A stretch of 64,000 nucleotides of DNA from NCBI GenBank assembly GCA_035235625.1, contig CP141146.1:4954501-5018500 (forward strand). The letters are read 5' to 3'. The position numbers were made by a program, and so were the translations under genes. The notes beneath the pieces are model-generated. The model made no database searches and was not told where the DNA came from. It was given only the letters and a program-made list of their open reading frames with translations. The DNA is from Saururus chinensis (taxonomy: Eukaryota > Streptophyta > Magnoliopsida > Piperales > Saururaceae). Shown here piece by piece: positions 36,347 to 48,479 of this stretch; position 1 is the first letter of the stretch, and each line of letters opens with the position of its first letter.

Positions 36347-39238
36347 ATGCCGGGCGATGGGCAGGGCGGGGAGCCGGTTGATCTGGAGAGGCAGGGGAGG
36401 GGCGGCATGGTCTTGGAGGAGAGAGGGGAGTCGATCACTTCAGAAGAGAAGGGCGGGGCCGAGGCGGTGGCGATTGTGATCTCGAGCGGGGAGGCTGGAG
36501 ACGTTGTCCGGGAGTCAGAGGGAGGAGATGGTACCAAATTGTCAGAGAGGAGTGACAAGGTCGAAGCTGCCAATTCTAAGAAGTTGGGGCTGTCCAGAGG
36601 TGAAAGCTTCCAGGAAGAATGCAGGTGAGCGAGTAATTTAATATTGTTGTTTAGGCATATTACTTGGTATGTTCCTTGTTGCATTTCTTTTTCAAGATGA
36701 CTTAATTGTGTTTAAGATTATCTTTAGAGATTATACCAATGCCTTAGGCCAAATGAGGCTAGATCTGATGTGAATTAATGATATGATAGTAACATGATAA
36801 GTAGCCTTATATTGTTAAGGAAGGTAAACATTGGAATAATTAATTGCATACATTCTTCTACTCATATATTCTTTGAATGGTGAATATTACCCTCACATTG
36901 TTTATGATCCGTCATTTAGTTGAGGGAAGTGGTGTGTGACGATAGGGCATTTTTGTTTTTTTTGGTTGGCCAATTCTAGTTGCATTTGCAATATACATTC
37001 TTTGCTTTTCCAATACTCTATTGTTTGTAGAAATTTGTTCTGTTTCTGTCCTCAGGGGTGTGGTGAAACATGATAGTAATTATAAATCATAGTCTTTCAA
37101 AATGCTGCCTATTGGAGATCTGGGGAATTTGTAGCATAGTATGCGGTCTTGTAAGTAGACCTCGTATGTAAATACTGCTGCATTTTTTAAAAATAAGCAT
37201 CATAATTATATATCGATGGTTTCCAGCATGATCCTGGCAATGTCTTTGTTCCGACTGATAGATGTGGTCTTCGGCATTTCGGATTAATGTCAACTGCATT
37301 CTTTGTTGAAAGAGTGCTCAACTGCATTCTTTTCCTTCAACATTAGTCTTTCATTTCCTCCTAAGCTCTGACAGGAAGATCTGTAAAGCTTTGTTTGTCA
37401 TGAATGTATGTTCTTGGGATTTTTTAAAAACTTTTGCATGTAACATTGCCCCAGAGTTTGCCAGCAACAAACTGAAGAAGCTTTGATGGATCTTGGATGT
37501 CAGTGCCGTGGTGAACTTGCTAAAGCACACCGATCTTGCATAGAAAGGTGGTTTCGTACAAGGGGTTCAAATAAATGCGAAATATGCCAGTAAGTCATTG
37601 ACTGTACTCCATACACTCGCTCAAATTTTCTACTTTTTGTGTCTCACTTATATCATTATTTTCTTTTGTACAGGCAGGTGGCATCAAATATCCCATCTCC
37701 ACAGCCACAGCCACAGCCAAATGTAAGTATATTTGCTTCGCAAAAGAGCACAATTTTTGTATGCTGCATATATTTCTTTGGACGTGGACACACTAGTTTT
37801 ATGTGTTGTAGACTGTAGCTTGCATTTTTTTAGGGAAATTGTGATCATGCATGATGGATTGATTGTTATTTTTTGAAATAGCACAAGATTGGCTATTGAA
37901 GACCATTTTACATTTTCCATTGCCACTGGATGCTTTTATTTGTACATTGCTTGATGCTTTTTCTGGGAAAGTGGAATTTTTTCATTGACTGGTCTAATCA
38001 TTTAACTTTTATTTGTTTTCTTATCTAAATAATCTAAAAAATATGCTAGGGTCATGATCCTTCATTGTGGCTCACTGCTCATAATCTATTGGAAGGCCTT
38101 TGGTCTACACTTCATGTGGCATGGCCTCTGGCCTTAAGTCCATTTGGCAGGTTTAATTCAATGATGACCATCTGGTCAGAGTTCTGCAAATTTCTGTTGA
38201 GTCTGTGGCATAGAATCCCTTAATATGATACTTTGAAACTTTTAGCGATTGAATTTCAGTGGCTATTATGCAACTATGAGGAATAAAAGAGGCCAGAGCT
38301 TTTTTTACCCTGTTGACGAGGGTGTTTCCAAGATATAATCCCTATTGAAACGGAGGTGATTGGCGGCAGGATCCAGTTCTCTAAGAGGCTAGTTGCCCTG
38401 CCCCTTGTAGTCAGGTCCTAAATTCTCAGACACGCTCGTTAGCAAAAAAAAATCATGGCTATTTAATTTTTCTATTCAGTAGCCGAGGGCATTATATCTA
38501 AGTTTTTGGAGCCCCAACCTGGTCTTGCCTCCTTACCAACTGTCAAGTGTCTGCCTGTGACTGTCTGGTGACAGTTATTTTTTTCCTTTTCGTTGGTGAA
38601 TCTGGTTACAGCTATTCTACAGCATTCAGAAAACCAACGATTTATACATTCTGTTGCTAATAGAGTATAATATATACGTATCTTAATTATATGTCGCTCC
38701 ACTTAACCATCTTAACATTTAACCTCTTCTTTATGTGAGATTAAACAGTCAAATTACTGGGTCTGGAGGGTTGATCCCACATTTCGAGCATCTGGTTATG
38801 TGCCTAGACAAGGTGAAAGGGTATGCGGATATTTGTCTATTCATTGAAGATTTGCTAAAGTATGCAGATAATTTTCATCTTAATGTGTTCTACTTTTGTT
38901 TCTAGGGATGCTATAGTCCACTGTGGATTGCATTCTCAATACTTATTGGCGGACTGTTGTTAGATGTCCTGATATCTATTTCTCTCGGAGTTTCTGCTCT
39001 CCCTGTTAACATTATTATTGGTATGATATCTCGACCTTATTGTGGATTTCGATGCTTAGGACAGCGATGAGGGTAAACCTTTTTCTAACAGTAAAGGATG
39101 AATGCAGGTGTTCTAGTTGTTCTAGGTATCGGAACTGCTCTTCGACTTGCGCTTGAATGTTGCCACGAATGGAGTTTGAGAAGGGTAGTCCAGAGGGTGG
39201 ACACCAATGTAAATCCTGGCTACCATCCTACCGTGTAA
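36347..39238 (+). CDS. RINGv (MARCH-type) E3 ubiquitin ligase with two membrane segments
   Basis: Six exons (36347-36624, 37455-37589, 37674-37722, 38749-38820, 38906-39020, 39108-39238) join in phase to 259 residues. After an acidic Gly/Glu-rich N-terminus comes a complete C4HC3 RINGv finger: Cys92, 95, 108, 110, His118, Cys121, 134, 137, with family spacing (C-x7-H-x2-C, C-x2-C). A PQPQPQP repeat follows, then YWVWRVDP and two hydrophobic helices (about 184-203 and 206-230). RINGv proteins with paired helices are membrane E3 ligases that pass ubiquitin from an E2 to membrane proteins. This matches small plant proteins of that class. The substrate is unknown. The start is the first ATG in a GC-rich exon, with an in-phase join to the finger. 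Confidence 0.9.
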
Positions 39239-40419
39239 ATATGGGAAATTTGAATGATATATAGGTTATAATTCCTTCTTTTCCCCCTTGTTTCTGTTTT
39301 TTTGCTTTCTTCAACATGTCACGAAACTTAATAATGCTTCATTACTTTATATAATCGAGCATAGCAAGAGATTCTACTTGTAATATTGTCATTGAATATT
39401 AAGTTATGATATTAAATTCATGCGAGTTATATTCCATAGAGTCTACGCATGTCTTGGTTCTAGTGTTGAATGAGCTTCTTTTGAGATTTGGTTGGGTCAG
39501 CGTTCCTTTTGCACCTGTTTGATGGAAATTGTTACAGCAGCAAAAGAAGTCTTCCATCCTTGTACAAATCTGCTCATTTAAGTCCTTGGTTTGGCATTTT
39601 CGGATGCTCGTTAGGAATCACTAAGAAACCGTGAGCCCCATATTGATCACCAATGAAGTTGCTATGTATGTCTGCAAGTGTATATTAGATACCATCGCGA
39701 TATAACGAGATCGAATTAGATTTGTGCCAAGAAAAAAACAGATCGAACTAGCTTTCGAGATAATTATGAATATAGCATGAGAGGTTCTACAACGTCGAGT
39801 AACTTGATGGGGTATATGACTGTCCTTTGCAAGTCAATGGTCTGAATCCTAGCAAACTTAACAAAAAGCATAAGATTCAAATATCTTTAGCATGCCAACA
39901 TCACTATTTTTTTCAAGTATATTTTTGTTGGTATCTGTGAATAAATGCATTGGGCCCACACGTTTTTTCCATTGGGAGGGTTTGCTGGGTGATTATCATT
40001 TTTCTTCTCTATGAGTTGCAAAGCGAAGAAAATGAGAGAGAACTTTTAACAGTGAGGATAACCCCATGATACAGCCTAGTGAGGATGATATACATCATCA
40101 AATCACAGGCCTTATCATCATATGATTTAGCCTTGTGAGGATGATATATGACTGATTCATTCACAGACTATGTCTATATCGAGTCTCAGATAACTCATGC
40201 TATAACAGATGCGGATCGTCGGTTAAGGACGCTCTATTCTTCAGTTGCCATTTTGAAAGAGGATAGGTGGATCATACTATTCTTTTTACCAGAACATAAC
40301 GTAAGATTAAAACAACCAAAGCAAAGCTCAGAGATCAGAAGCCAAAAACCTTTTAATCACCAGATTAGACGTGGGCACCGGAATTCTGGGTATAAACATA
40401 TGGCTTGTATCAATCTTAA
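39239..40419. other. intergenic between convergent genes
   Basis: Contains the 3' ends of the RINGv gene (plus) and the GIR1-like gene (minus). No further gene or repeat recognised. Confidence 0.5.
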
Positions 40420-40797
40420 TTATTCAGGAAACAGGTTCATCAGGGCAGTGGAGTTGCATCTGGGGCACTTCGGATTCTGCTTCTGCAGCATCACATACAT
40501 GTGGCATCGTGTGCAAGCCCCCAAAACCATGGATACCACCTCAACAGTATTTTCATCGGAAGTCACAGTGGACACACAGGGTGATAAAGAACTGGAATGA
40601 CTCGAGGTCGACGGAGAACTGGCAGCTGCCATCACAGAACCACTCGTTGCTTCTTCATTTCTGTAGTTTGCTACCTCCCCCGATGAGATTGACTCTGATT
40701 CTGCCGGTAAGGAAGATGGAGATGTCGATCCGTTTCGGCTTAAGCCTTCATTACTTTTACTGCAAGAACTCTCTTCATCTTGTTGCTTTCCTTCCAT
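40420..40797 (-). CDS. GL2-interacting repressor (GIR1)-like zinc-ribbon protein
   Basis: A single exon of 125 residues. The first 85 are Ser-rich and low in structure. The C-terminus MVLGACTRCHMYVMLQKQNP then KCPRCNST contains two CxxC pairs, the conserved zinc-ribbon-like tail of the GIR1/GIR2 family of small plant proteins. In Arabidopsis GIR1 binds GLABRA2 and TOPLESS and helps repress root hair genes. The LDLxL repression motif near the start of GIR1 is not seen here, so this is a family relative rather than a clear orthologue. Length is normal for the family. Confidence 0.7.
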   Translation of the reverse strand: MEGKQQDEESSCSKSNEGLSRNGSTSPSSLPAESESISSGEVANYRNEEATSGSVMAAASSPSTSSHSSSLSPCVSTVTSDENTVEVVSMVLGACTRCHMYVMLQKQNPKCPRCNSTALMNLFPE

Positions 40798-41513
40798 GAG
40801 GAAGAGATAGGAGAGGAACTGTGGGGGGCAGAGATTAGAGATAGACCCGTGTTAGACATGAATATATCTGGAATATGTGCATATCTTGCTAGATGAAACA
40901 CAATTAATGCAAAGTATGCTTTCGATGGTCAGCTCTGGGTTCTTTGGAAGCCAGTTTTCCACGATAAGGCATTCAATACAAAAGATAATAGGTCCGCACA
41001 AGCTTAGACAAGTCCATCTTACCTAATTCTCACAGGCCGCCTGGTCTTTGGGCTGCCAAAATCGGCTATTCCTACCCCTTCACCAACTTCACACGGTTTA
41101 AATAGAAAGAGAACAACGAAAACCGACTGCAACCCATGCATTAATGACCCAGAGACTTAACCATAAGTTACATGTATTTAGAAGATGTAAATGAACTAGT
41201 GAGGAAGAAAATGTCTGGGATGGGAATTGTTGTTTGGTCTTTTTTGCTGAATGAGCTTTTGAAAGAGATCAACGTAAGGTTTGAGCTATTTTCCGAGGTG
41301 GGTGCTGCTGAGTTCGTAGCTTGTGTAAACATGGAAGATGAAGACTTTGAGAGGATGGAACTTGACTTGGTAGGTGAGTGGGTAGAGGACGCAAGCCTTT
41401 GAATGCCGTTCATGTGCGGGTTGCTTGCCAATTATTTCTCTGACGTAGTATAGTCAAAATCTTCTTGCCAATAAGACTAGAGTAGGGTGTCTCATTCGTA
41501 CCGACCTCATGCA
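40798..41513. other. intergenic, no clear gene
   Basis: Leader and promoter side of the GIR1-like gene, then about 350 bases up to the Copia element. Open frames on both strands at about 41170-41430 are not recognisable. Confidence 0.4.
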
Positions 41514-41518
41514 TTATA

Positions 41519-42228
41519 TGTTATAAATATATCTTCGTACCTTTGCCTTATTTGTGACGATAAATCTTACTGGAATTAAAATAAGTATGACCGAATCAAG
41601 TAATCCACTCTGTCCTTAAGATAGAATTTGCCCTCCCTTATAAGTGCTTAGGACCTCGCAGGTGTCTATCTCCCAAGATAAGACGGTCAACCATACACCG
41701 ACACTGTAGGAGTACTTTCAAGACGGTAACCACAGTGAGTGTGCTAACATAGACACAGAGAGAATAAAAAAGACCAAATGAATTTGTCCCAAAATTTTAT
41801 TATCATATTGACCCAACCCAACGTGACTCGACCCGACCGGCCACGTATGCGAACCGAACCGAAATGAGTTGAGTTGGCTGGCCGGACGGACGGCGGCGCG
41901 CGCATGTGGGTTAGCCTATCTAGGTTCATTAGTCCAACATTTCTCTCCCCCACAAAAGTGGGTTGGCCTAAGGGCCTAACATGAAAAGCCAAACTAATGC
42001 CTTATATACCAACACCATCAACTTCACCTAGGCGATGTGGGACTATTCACTCCTTCAACCAATTTCCATGTGTTATTCTCATTTAATATGAAGTGGGCTT
42101 GGGCTCTCTCTACCAAATGGGTTTGACCCACTTTAACAATATGGGCTTGACCCACATAACCAATATCATGTTCATCTATATATAATATGGGCTTAACCCA
42201 TTTAATAATGCCCACTTCTAACAATCCC
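41519..42228 (-). repeat. left LTR of the Copia element
   Basis: A 710-bp terminal repeat beginning TG and ending CA. It matches the right repeat over its length apart from structural differences, and abuts the polypurine tract on its inner side. Confidence 0.8.
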
Positions 42229-45052
42229 CCACATTAATGAGAATTGGCTGGATAACTATGCAAAACAATGCAGACAAACCGTGAAAGCAATATTGAAAAG
42301 ATCATTCATGGGGGTGAGGTAGCTTTTGGCTTTAAACCTGCCCTTGTGAAAACTATCAGGTCTACTAACTAATCAGTGAACGTGATGTCTTGAACTGTTC
42401 AGCCGTTTGTGTAAATCGAGACAATAGAATTCACACAATCACTTCTCAGACACACTGTAGTTCTCATGATTTTGTTTATTTCGGCCCTAAACGAACCTAG
42501 TTTCATGAGTGCTCTACAAGATTTAGCCTTAAAATCTTCATAGAATCAGCCCCTTCACACTAATATAGGTGATTCTTATTAGGAGTATCCTGCAATACCC
42601 CACTTGAATGAATTCAAGCTATAAGAACCATTAAAAGCAAAGCTTATCCTAATTCACTCTGTAGGCATCACTATTTCATCATAGGAATGAGGACGATATA
42701 TTATCTCAATAGTGATTCCCCTTAAATCCCCCACAATTCTGTTGTCCCTTTGAACCTAGATCTTAAGATCTCCAGTTAACAAGGTTGGGTTGCCATTATG
42801 GTGATTCTTAATGTATAGGCTTCAAGCCCATTCCCCTCGATGAACTGCTCACTTGTTCTTTAGTCAAACCCTTAGTATTATGCCTTCGACGTATATATCG
42901 AGACTTACCATTATACAAATTACTTCTTGCCCTTCCTATAGCCGATTAGCTATCACAATGTATGTAAATAGGTGGCATAGGTTTCCCCCATATTAGAATA
43001 TCCTCTAAAAAATTACAAAGCCACTCAGCCTTTTTGTCTGCTCTATCAAGCCCTATAAATTCAGATTCCATGGTGGATCTTGCTATACACGTTTGTTTTG
43101 AGAATTTCCTAGACACTGCTGCACCTCCAAGAGTAAAGACATATCAACTTGTGGATTTTGAGTCTTTTGTATCATATATCTAGTTTACATCACAGTAACC
43201 CTCTAGTACTGCTGGATACCTTGTATAATGCAGCCCATAGTTCAAGGTATATCTCAGATATCTAAGGACCCTGACTACAGCCTTCCAGTGGTCTGCCCCT
43301 AGGTTGCTATTAAATCTACTCAGTTTATTCACTGAGTACGCTATGTCGGGTCTCGTACAATTCATAATGTAATTGAGACTTTCAATAATTTGAAAATATT
43401 GAAGTTGTGATATGCGCTCACCCGTGTTTTTGCTTAAGTGCAATGTCACTTCCACATGTGTTCTCGCTGGACGATTATCATTCTAATTAAATTTTTTTAA
43501 GATTTTCTCAATGTTATGAGATTGTGATAATACATATCCATCAGATATTTTAATGATTTTCATCCCTAGTATGACATTTGCAACACTCATATCTTTCATG
43601 TCAAACTGTTTGTTCAACATCTTCTTTGTAGCTTTAATGATATTATCATTGCTACCAATAATGAGCATATCATCCACATAAAGACATACAATGACATAGC
43701 CTTCAGGTCTATCTTTCACATAAATACATTTGTCACATTCATTAATTTTGAATCTATTTAACATCATCATTTTGTCAAATTTTTCATGCAATTACTTAGG
43801 TACTTGTTTAAGTCCATAAAGAGATTTAACAAGTCTGCACACTTTATTTTCTTGACCCGGTACAACAAACCTTCAGGTTGTTGCATATAAATTTTCTCAT
43901 TTAAGTCACCATTCAAGAATACGGTTTTGACATTCATTTGATATATTTTAAGATTATTCAAAGCAGCAATAACGATTAACATCCTAATGGAAGTTATCCT
44001 TGTGACTGGTGAATACGTATCAAAATAATCTTAACCTTCCTTTTGCTTCTATCCTTTGATAACAAGTCTAGCTTTATATTTATCAATTTATCCATCAGCC
44101 TTCATCTTCCTGTTAAATATCTACTTGTATCCTAGAGGTTTACTCTTTAGCGGTAAATCCACCAACTCCCAAGTATGATTTTGCATAATGGATTTAATTT
44201 CACTGTTTACTGCCTCCTTCCAATATTGTGCTTCAGGAGATGACATGACTTCCTTAAAGCTTTGAGGTTCATTTTTCAACAAATAAGTTAGAAAGTCTGG
44301 ACCAAAGGATTTTAATATTCTAGCACATTTGCTACGTCTAGGTTCATCATTCTCTCCCTCTTATCCTTCACTATTGTCCTTTTCAACATCCAAAGTTCGT
44401 TTAAAAGAACTTTCCTTTTGTGTAGAAATCCACGTGAAAATATTTTCAAAAAATGAGGTATTCCTGGATTTAATCACAGTATTGACATTTACATCAAGAA
44501 TATCCGATTTATAAACAAGAAAGCGATATGCACTGCTATTATTGACATAACCAATGAATACACAATCAATGGTCTTTGGTCCAATTTTTATTCTCTTCGG
44601 ATTAGGGACCGCCACTTTTGCCAAACACCCCCACACTTTTAAAAATTTGTAGGAAAGCTTTCGACCTTTCCATAATTCATATAGTGTTTGCAAGGTTTTG
44701 TTATGAGGTATTTTGTTAAGAACATAATTTGCTGAAAGCAGAGCTTCCCCCTACATGTTCTGAGGTAACCTAGAACTTATTAACATGACATTCATCATTT
44801 CTTTTAAAGTTCTATTTTTTTGTTCAGCAACTCCATTTTGCTGAGGTGAATAGGGTGTCGTCGTTTAGTGTATAATACCGTGTCGTGAACAAAAATCACC
44901 AAAAGGTGATTCATATTCCCCACCTCTATCACTTCTTAGAACCTTGATTTTCTTGCCAAGTTGATTCTCAACTTCTGTTTTATATAAAATAAACATGTCA
45001 ATGGTTTCATCTTTACTTCTCAGCAAGTAGACATAACAAAAACGAGTGCAAT

Positions 45053-46374
45053 TGTTATAAATATATTTTCGTACCTTTGCCTTGTTTGTGATGATAAATC
45101 TTACTGAAACTGAAATAAGTATGACCGAATCAAGTAATCCACTCTGTCCTTAAGACAGAATTCGCCCTCCCTTATAAGTGCTTAGGACATCGTAGGCGTT
45201 TGTCTCTCAGGATAAGACGGTTAACTATACACCGTAAGAGCACTTCCAAGACGGTATATGCAGCGAACCACAATGAGTGTGCTAACACAGACACATAGAG
45301 AATGAAAATGACAGTAAATCCCAAATCGGATTAATGCATAAATCTGTTTCAATGATTTTATAGGAAAGTCCGTTGAAGACATTCATTCCCATCCAAACGG
45401 ATGCATCTATCTATGAAGGATACAACCTGTAGTGAAAACAAACCGGACTCAAATCAATTAAAAAGACCAAATGAATTTGTCCCAAAATTATATTATCATA
45501 TTGACCCAACCCAATTGATTACTTGATTCGGTCATACTTATTTCAGTTTCAGTAAGATTTATTGTCACAAACAAGGCAAATGTACAAAAATATATTTATA
45601 ACAATCTTAAGACAGAATTCGCCCTCCCTTATAAGTGCTTAAGACATCGCAGACATCTGTCTCTTAAGATAAGACGGTCAACCATACACCGTAGGAGCAC
45701 TTCCAAGACGGTATATGCGCGAACCACAGTGAGTGTGCTAACACAGACACAAAGAGAATGAAAATGACGGTAAATCCCAAATCGGATTAATGCAAAAATC
45801 TGTTTTAATGATTTTATATGAAAGCCCGTTGAAGACACCCATTCTCGTCCAAACGGATGCGTCCATCCGTGAAGGACACAACCTGTAATGAAAACAAACC
45901 GGACCCAAATCAATTAAAAAGACCAAATAAATTTGTCCCAAAATTATATTATCAAATTGACCCAACCCGACCTGACCGGTCGGTCGCGCGTGCGAACCGA
46001 ACTGAACCGAACCGAGCCAAGCCGGCCGGATGGACTGACGGTGGCGGCGCGCGCGTGTGGGTTAGCCCACCTAGGTGCATTGGTCTAACATCTCTCTCCC
46101 CCACAAAAGTGGGTTGGCCGAAGGGCCTAACATGAAAAGCCAAACTAATGCCTTATATACTAACACCATCAACTTCACCTAGGCGATGTGAGACTATTCA
46201 CTCCTTCAACCAATTCCCATGTGTTATTCTCATTCAATATGAAGTGGGTTTGGGCTCTCTCTACCAAATGGGCTTGACCCACTTGAACAATATGGGCTTG
46301 ACCCACATAACCAATATCATGCTCATCTATATATAATATGGGTTTAACCCATTTAATAATGCCCACTTCTAACA
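45053..46374 (-). repeat. right LTR region of the Copia element, rearranged
   Basis: This end is nearly twice as long as the left LTR. It contains two partial direct copies of the LTR with an inverted copy of the terminal segment between them (about 45515-45603 mirrors about 45053-45140). It also has an internal segment of about 160 bp that the left LTR lacks. It ends exactly at the target-site duplication. Confidence 0.75.
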
Positions 46375-46418
46375 TTATATTTTTTGGCAAGTTTCAGCAT
46401 CATACCTGTATTGTTATG

Positions 46419-46630
46419 GAAGAGTTTTTATGTTTCCCTTTGAACTAGCATAAGATACCTATGGGAGTCACTGATTTTTTAGATTGACGGAGCATATGCT
46501 AGTGCATGTTAGTGTAAGTAATATTTTTGCCAACGTGCTCTAGCATGTGCTCCATCAATCTTATGGATGAAAGCTCTTGTGTGTACCTTATACTAGGCTT
46601 ATTGTCAGAGGGGGATATGAAAACGCTTTA
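46419..46630. mobile_element. hairpin MITE, same family as 4983-5211
   Basis: The left arm 'agagtttttatgtttccc' is mirrored by 'gggggatatgaaaacgcttt' on the right. The centre holds 'gcatatgctagtgcatgtta' and its mirror 'ctagcatgtgctccatcaat'. It lies just beyond the Copia element. Confidence 0.55.
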
Positions 46631-46660
46631 GTAGGCTAGCATAAGCTACCGAGTTGAAAT

Positions 46661-46877
46661 GAAGTTTTTCATGTTCCCCACTAATAATGAGCCTATCATA
46701 AGCTACACATGAGATTCCTTCATCGACAAGATCATCTATGCATACACTAGTACACATAAGTGTCAATATTACTTACACTAACATATGCTAGTGCGTGTAT
46801 TGTTGATCTTAAATATTAAAGGTTTCCATACAGGGCTCAACCTAGGGTCATTGTCAATGAGGAATATGAAAATCTCT
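46661..46877. mobile_element. hairpin MITE, second adjacent copy
   Basis: The left arm 'gaagtttttcatgttcccca' with 'aatgagcc' mirrors the right end 'aggaatatgaaaatctctt'. The centre again shows mirrored 'acactagtacacataagtg' and 'aacatatgctagtgcgtgt' words. About 30 bp separate it from the previous copy. Confidence 0.55.
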
Positions 46878-46904
46878 TCCGAAGTAAAAAACTAAAATGT
46901 CAAT

Positions 46905-48475
46905 TTTCTCATTTCTTTCCTCTTAACTTCACCGAGTCATTGTTTCTCATTTCCACCACCGGTTACACTACCTTTACCACCAACTTCATCATTTTCTCCA
47001 CAACCTCTATTTTATCTAATTTCTCCTTCTCCGCCACCATCACCTTCTCTTCCTCCCCTCATGTGCCTCCTCCTCCTCCTCCTCTTTCTTTTCCTCCTCT
47101 CCTCCCCTTCCTCCTTCTCCTCTTCATCCCTCCCTCTCCTATTTCTCTCTCTCTCCTCCTCCCATTTTCCTCCTCGATCGCCTCCTCTTCCTCCCTGCCA
47201 AAATTTAACACCGGTTATAAACTAGCCAGTGGAGTCATTAAAATTTTGATTTTTTTAATCTACAAGCTTAAATATTTAAAAATGAACTCATAAATATGTT
47301 AAACTACTTAAAACTAAGAGTAAGCTTTATTTATACTTAATTCTGAGTTTTCTATAATGTTAACCCAAACCTCGTACTGACAATCGACAATTGACAATCA
47401 AATTTGCTAGAATAATGCAAATATGAGATAAATTTATGAGTGACAATGTTTTCCTAAGTATTTACAATGAACTTTCTTAATAATCTACATATAAAAAAGG
47501 GAAATAAAGTAAATTTTAGACATGCACATGTCAATTCTCTTGACTGTCGGCTATCGAATGTCCCAAGTGTTAACTATCACTCATTAGTAAAAGATTGTCG
47601 GCACTACAAAAGAAGATTCTCACTGTCGGCATCAGAGAAGAAGGTAGTCTCCATCCCCGAACATTATGATAGCCAACAGTTGGGACATTCAATAGCCAAC
47701 AATAGACATTTGACAACTAATAATCGATAGTTGACAACTGATAATCGATAGTCGAGACAACCAACACTCACATGTCTAAAATTTAATTTATTTTTGTCTT
47801 ATTTATATATTTTGTTAACTTATTCATTATAAATACTTCGGGAGACATTGTCACTTATAATGTTATCTTATATTCTCTTTATTGTAGCAACTCTAATTAT
47901 CGACTATCAACTACCAATTGTTGGTTGTCAGTATGAGATTTGAGTTAGCATTAGAGAAATCTTTGAATCAAGTACAAATAAAACTCACTCTTGGTTTGAA
48001 ATAGTTTAATATGACAATGGGTTCATTTTTAAAGATTTAATCTTGTAGACAAAAAAATCTAATTTTTAATCACTTCATTAGCTAGTTTATGACTAGTCTT
48101 GTTAGTATCTGGCTAGGAGGAAGATGGGGCAACTAAGGAGGAAATGGGAGGAGGAAGAAAGATGAGGAAAAGAGAGAGAGAAAGATGAGAGGAAGGAGAG
48201 AGGGAGGAAGGAAGAAGAGGAAGAAAATGATGAAGAGAGAAGGAAAAAGAAGAGGAGGAGGAGGTGGCAGAAAAGGGGAGGAAGAGAAGGTGACAATGGC
48301 AGAGAAGAAAAAGATGAGATCAGATGAAACGGAGGCGGTGGCGAAGATAACAAAATTGGTAGTGGAGGTGGTAGAGCCAATGTCAGAGGTGATGGAGCCA
48401 AAGCCGAATGTGGTAGAAATGAGAAACAATGACTTGGTCAACTTAAAAGGAAGAAAATAATAAAAAAATATTTTA
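46905..48475. mobile_element. 1.57-kb foldback element with arms of about 640 bp
   Basis: Nearly the whole segment is one large inverted repeat. The left arm (about 46905-47540) reads 'gagtcattgtttctcatttc', a CTCCTCC pyrimidine tract, 'ataaactag', 'aaaaatgaactca' and 'gacaatgtt'. The right arm (about 47760-48475) has the same series in reverse complement, with a GGAGGA purine tract. The centre also contains mirrored 'gtcccaa' and 'gttgggac' words. No transposase is seen. Long inverted arms fit a foldback or Mutator-like non-autonomous element. Exact termini and target duplication were not resolved. The arms look moderately diverged. Confidence 0.7.
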
Positions 48476-48479
48476 AATA

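Larger units (their letters stand above)
41519..46374 (-). mobile_element. Ty1/Copia LTR retrotransposon, broken, with target-site duplication
   Basis: The element starts TGTTATAAAT and ends TTCTAACA on the plus strand, and is flanked by the 5-bp duplication TTATA (41514-41518 and 46375-46379). Reading on the minus strand, the right LTR comes first, then an integrase region (about 45050-44360), reverse transcriptase with YVDDMLI (about 43980-43480), an RNase H start (about 43450-43180), a purine tract GTGGGGGAT just inside the left LTR (about 42240-42229), and the left LTR. Gag and protease are not recognised. The copy is broken at many places. The two LTRs differ clearly by substitution and structure, so the insertion is old. 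Confidence 0.85.

Noticed and set aside
41168-41431. Overlapping open frames on both strands near the GIR1-like gene
   Set aside because: Neither translation resembles a known protein; the Ser-rich minus frame could be chance. Not enough evidence to call a gene.
48102-48460. Open frames on both strands in the GGAGGA/CTCCTC tract
   Set aside because: Low-complexity sequence within the arm of the foldback element; composition alone keeps the frames open.
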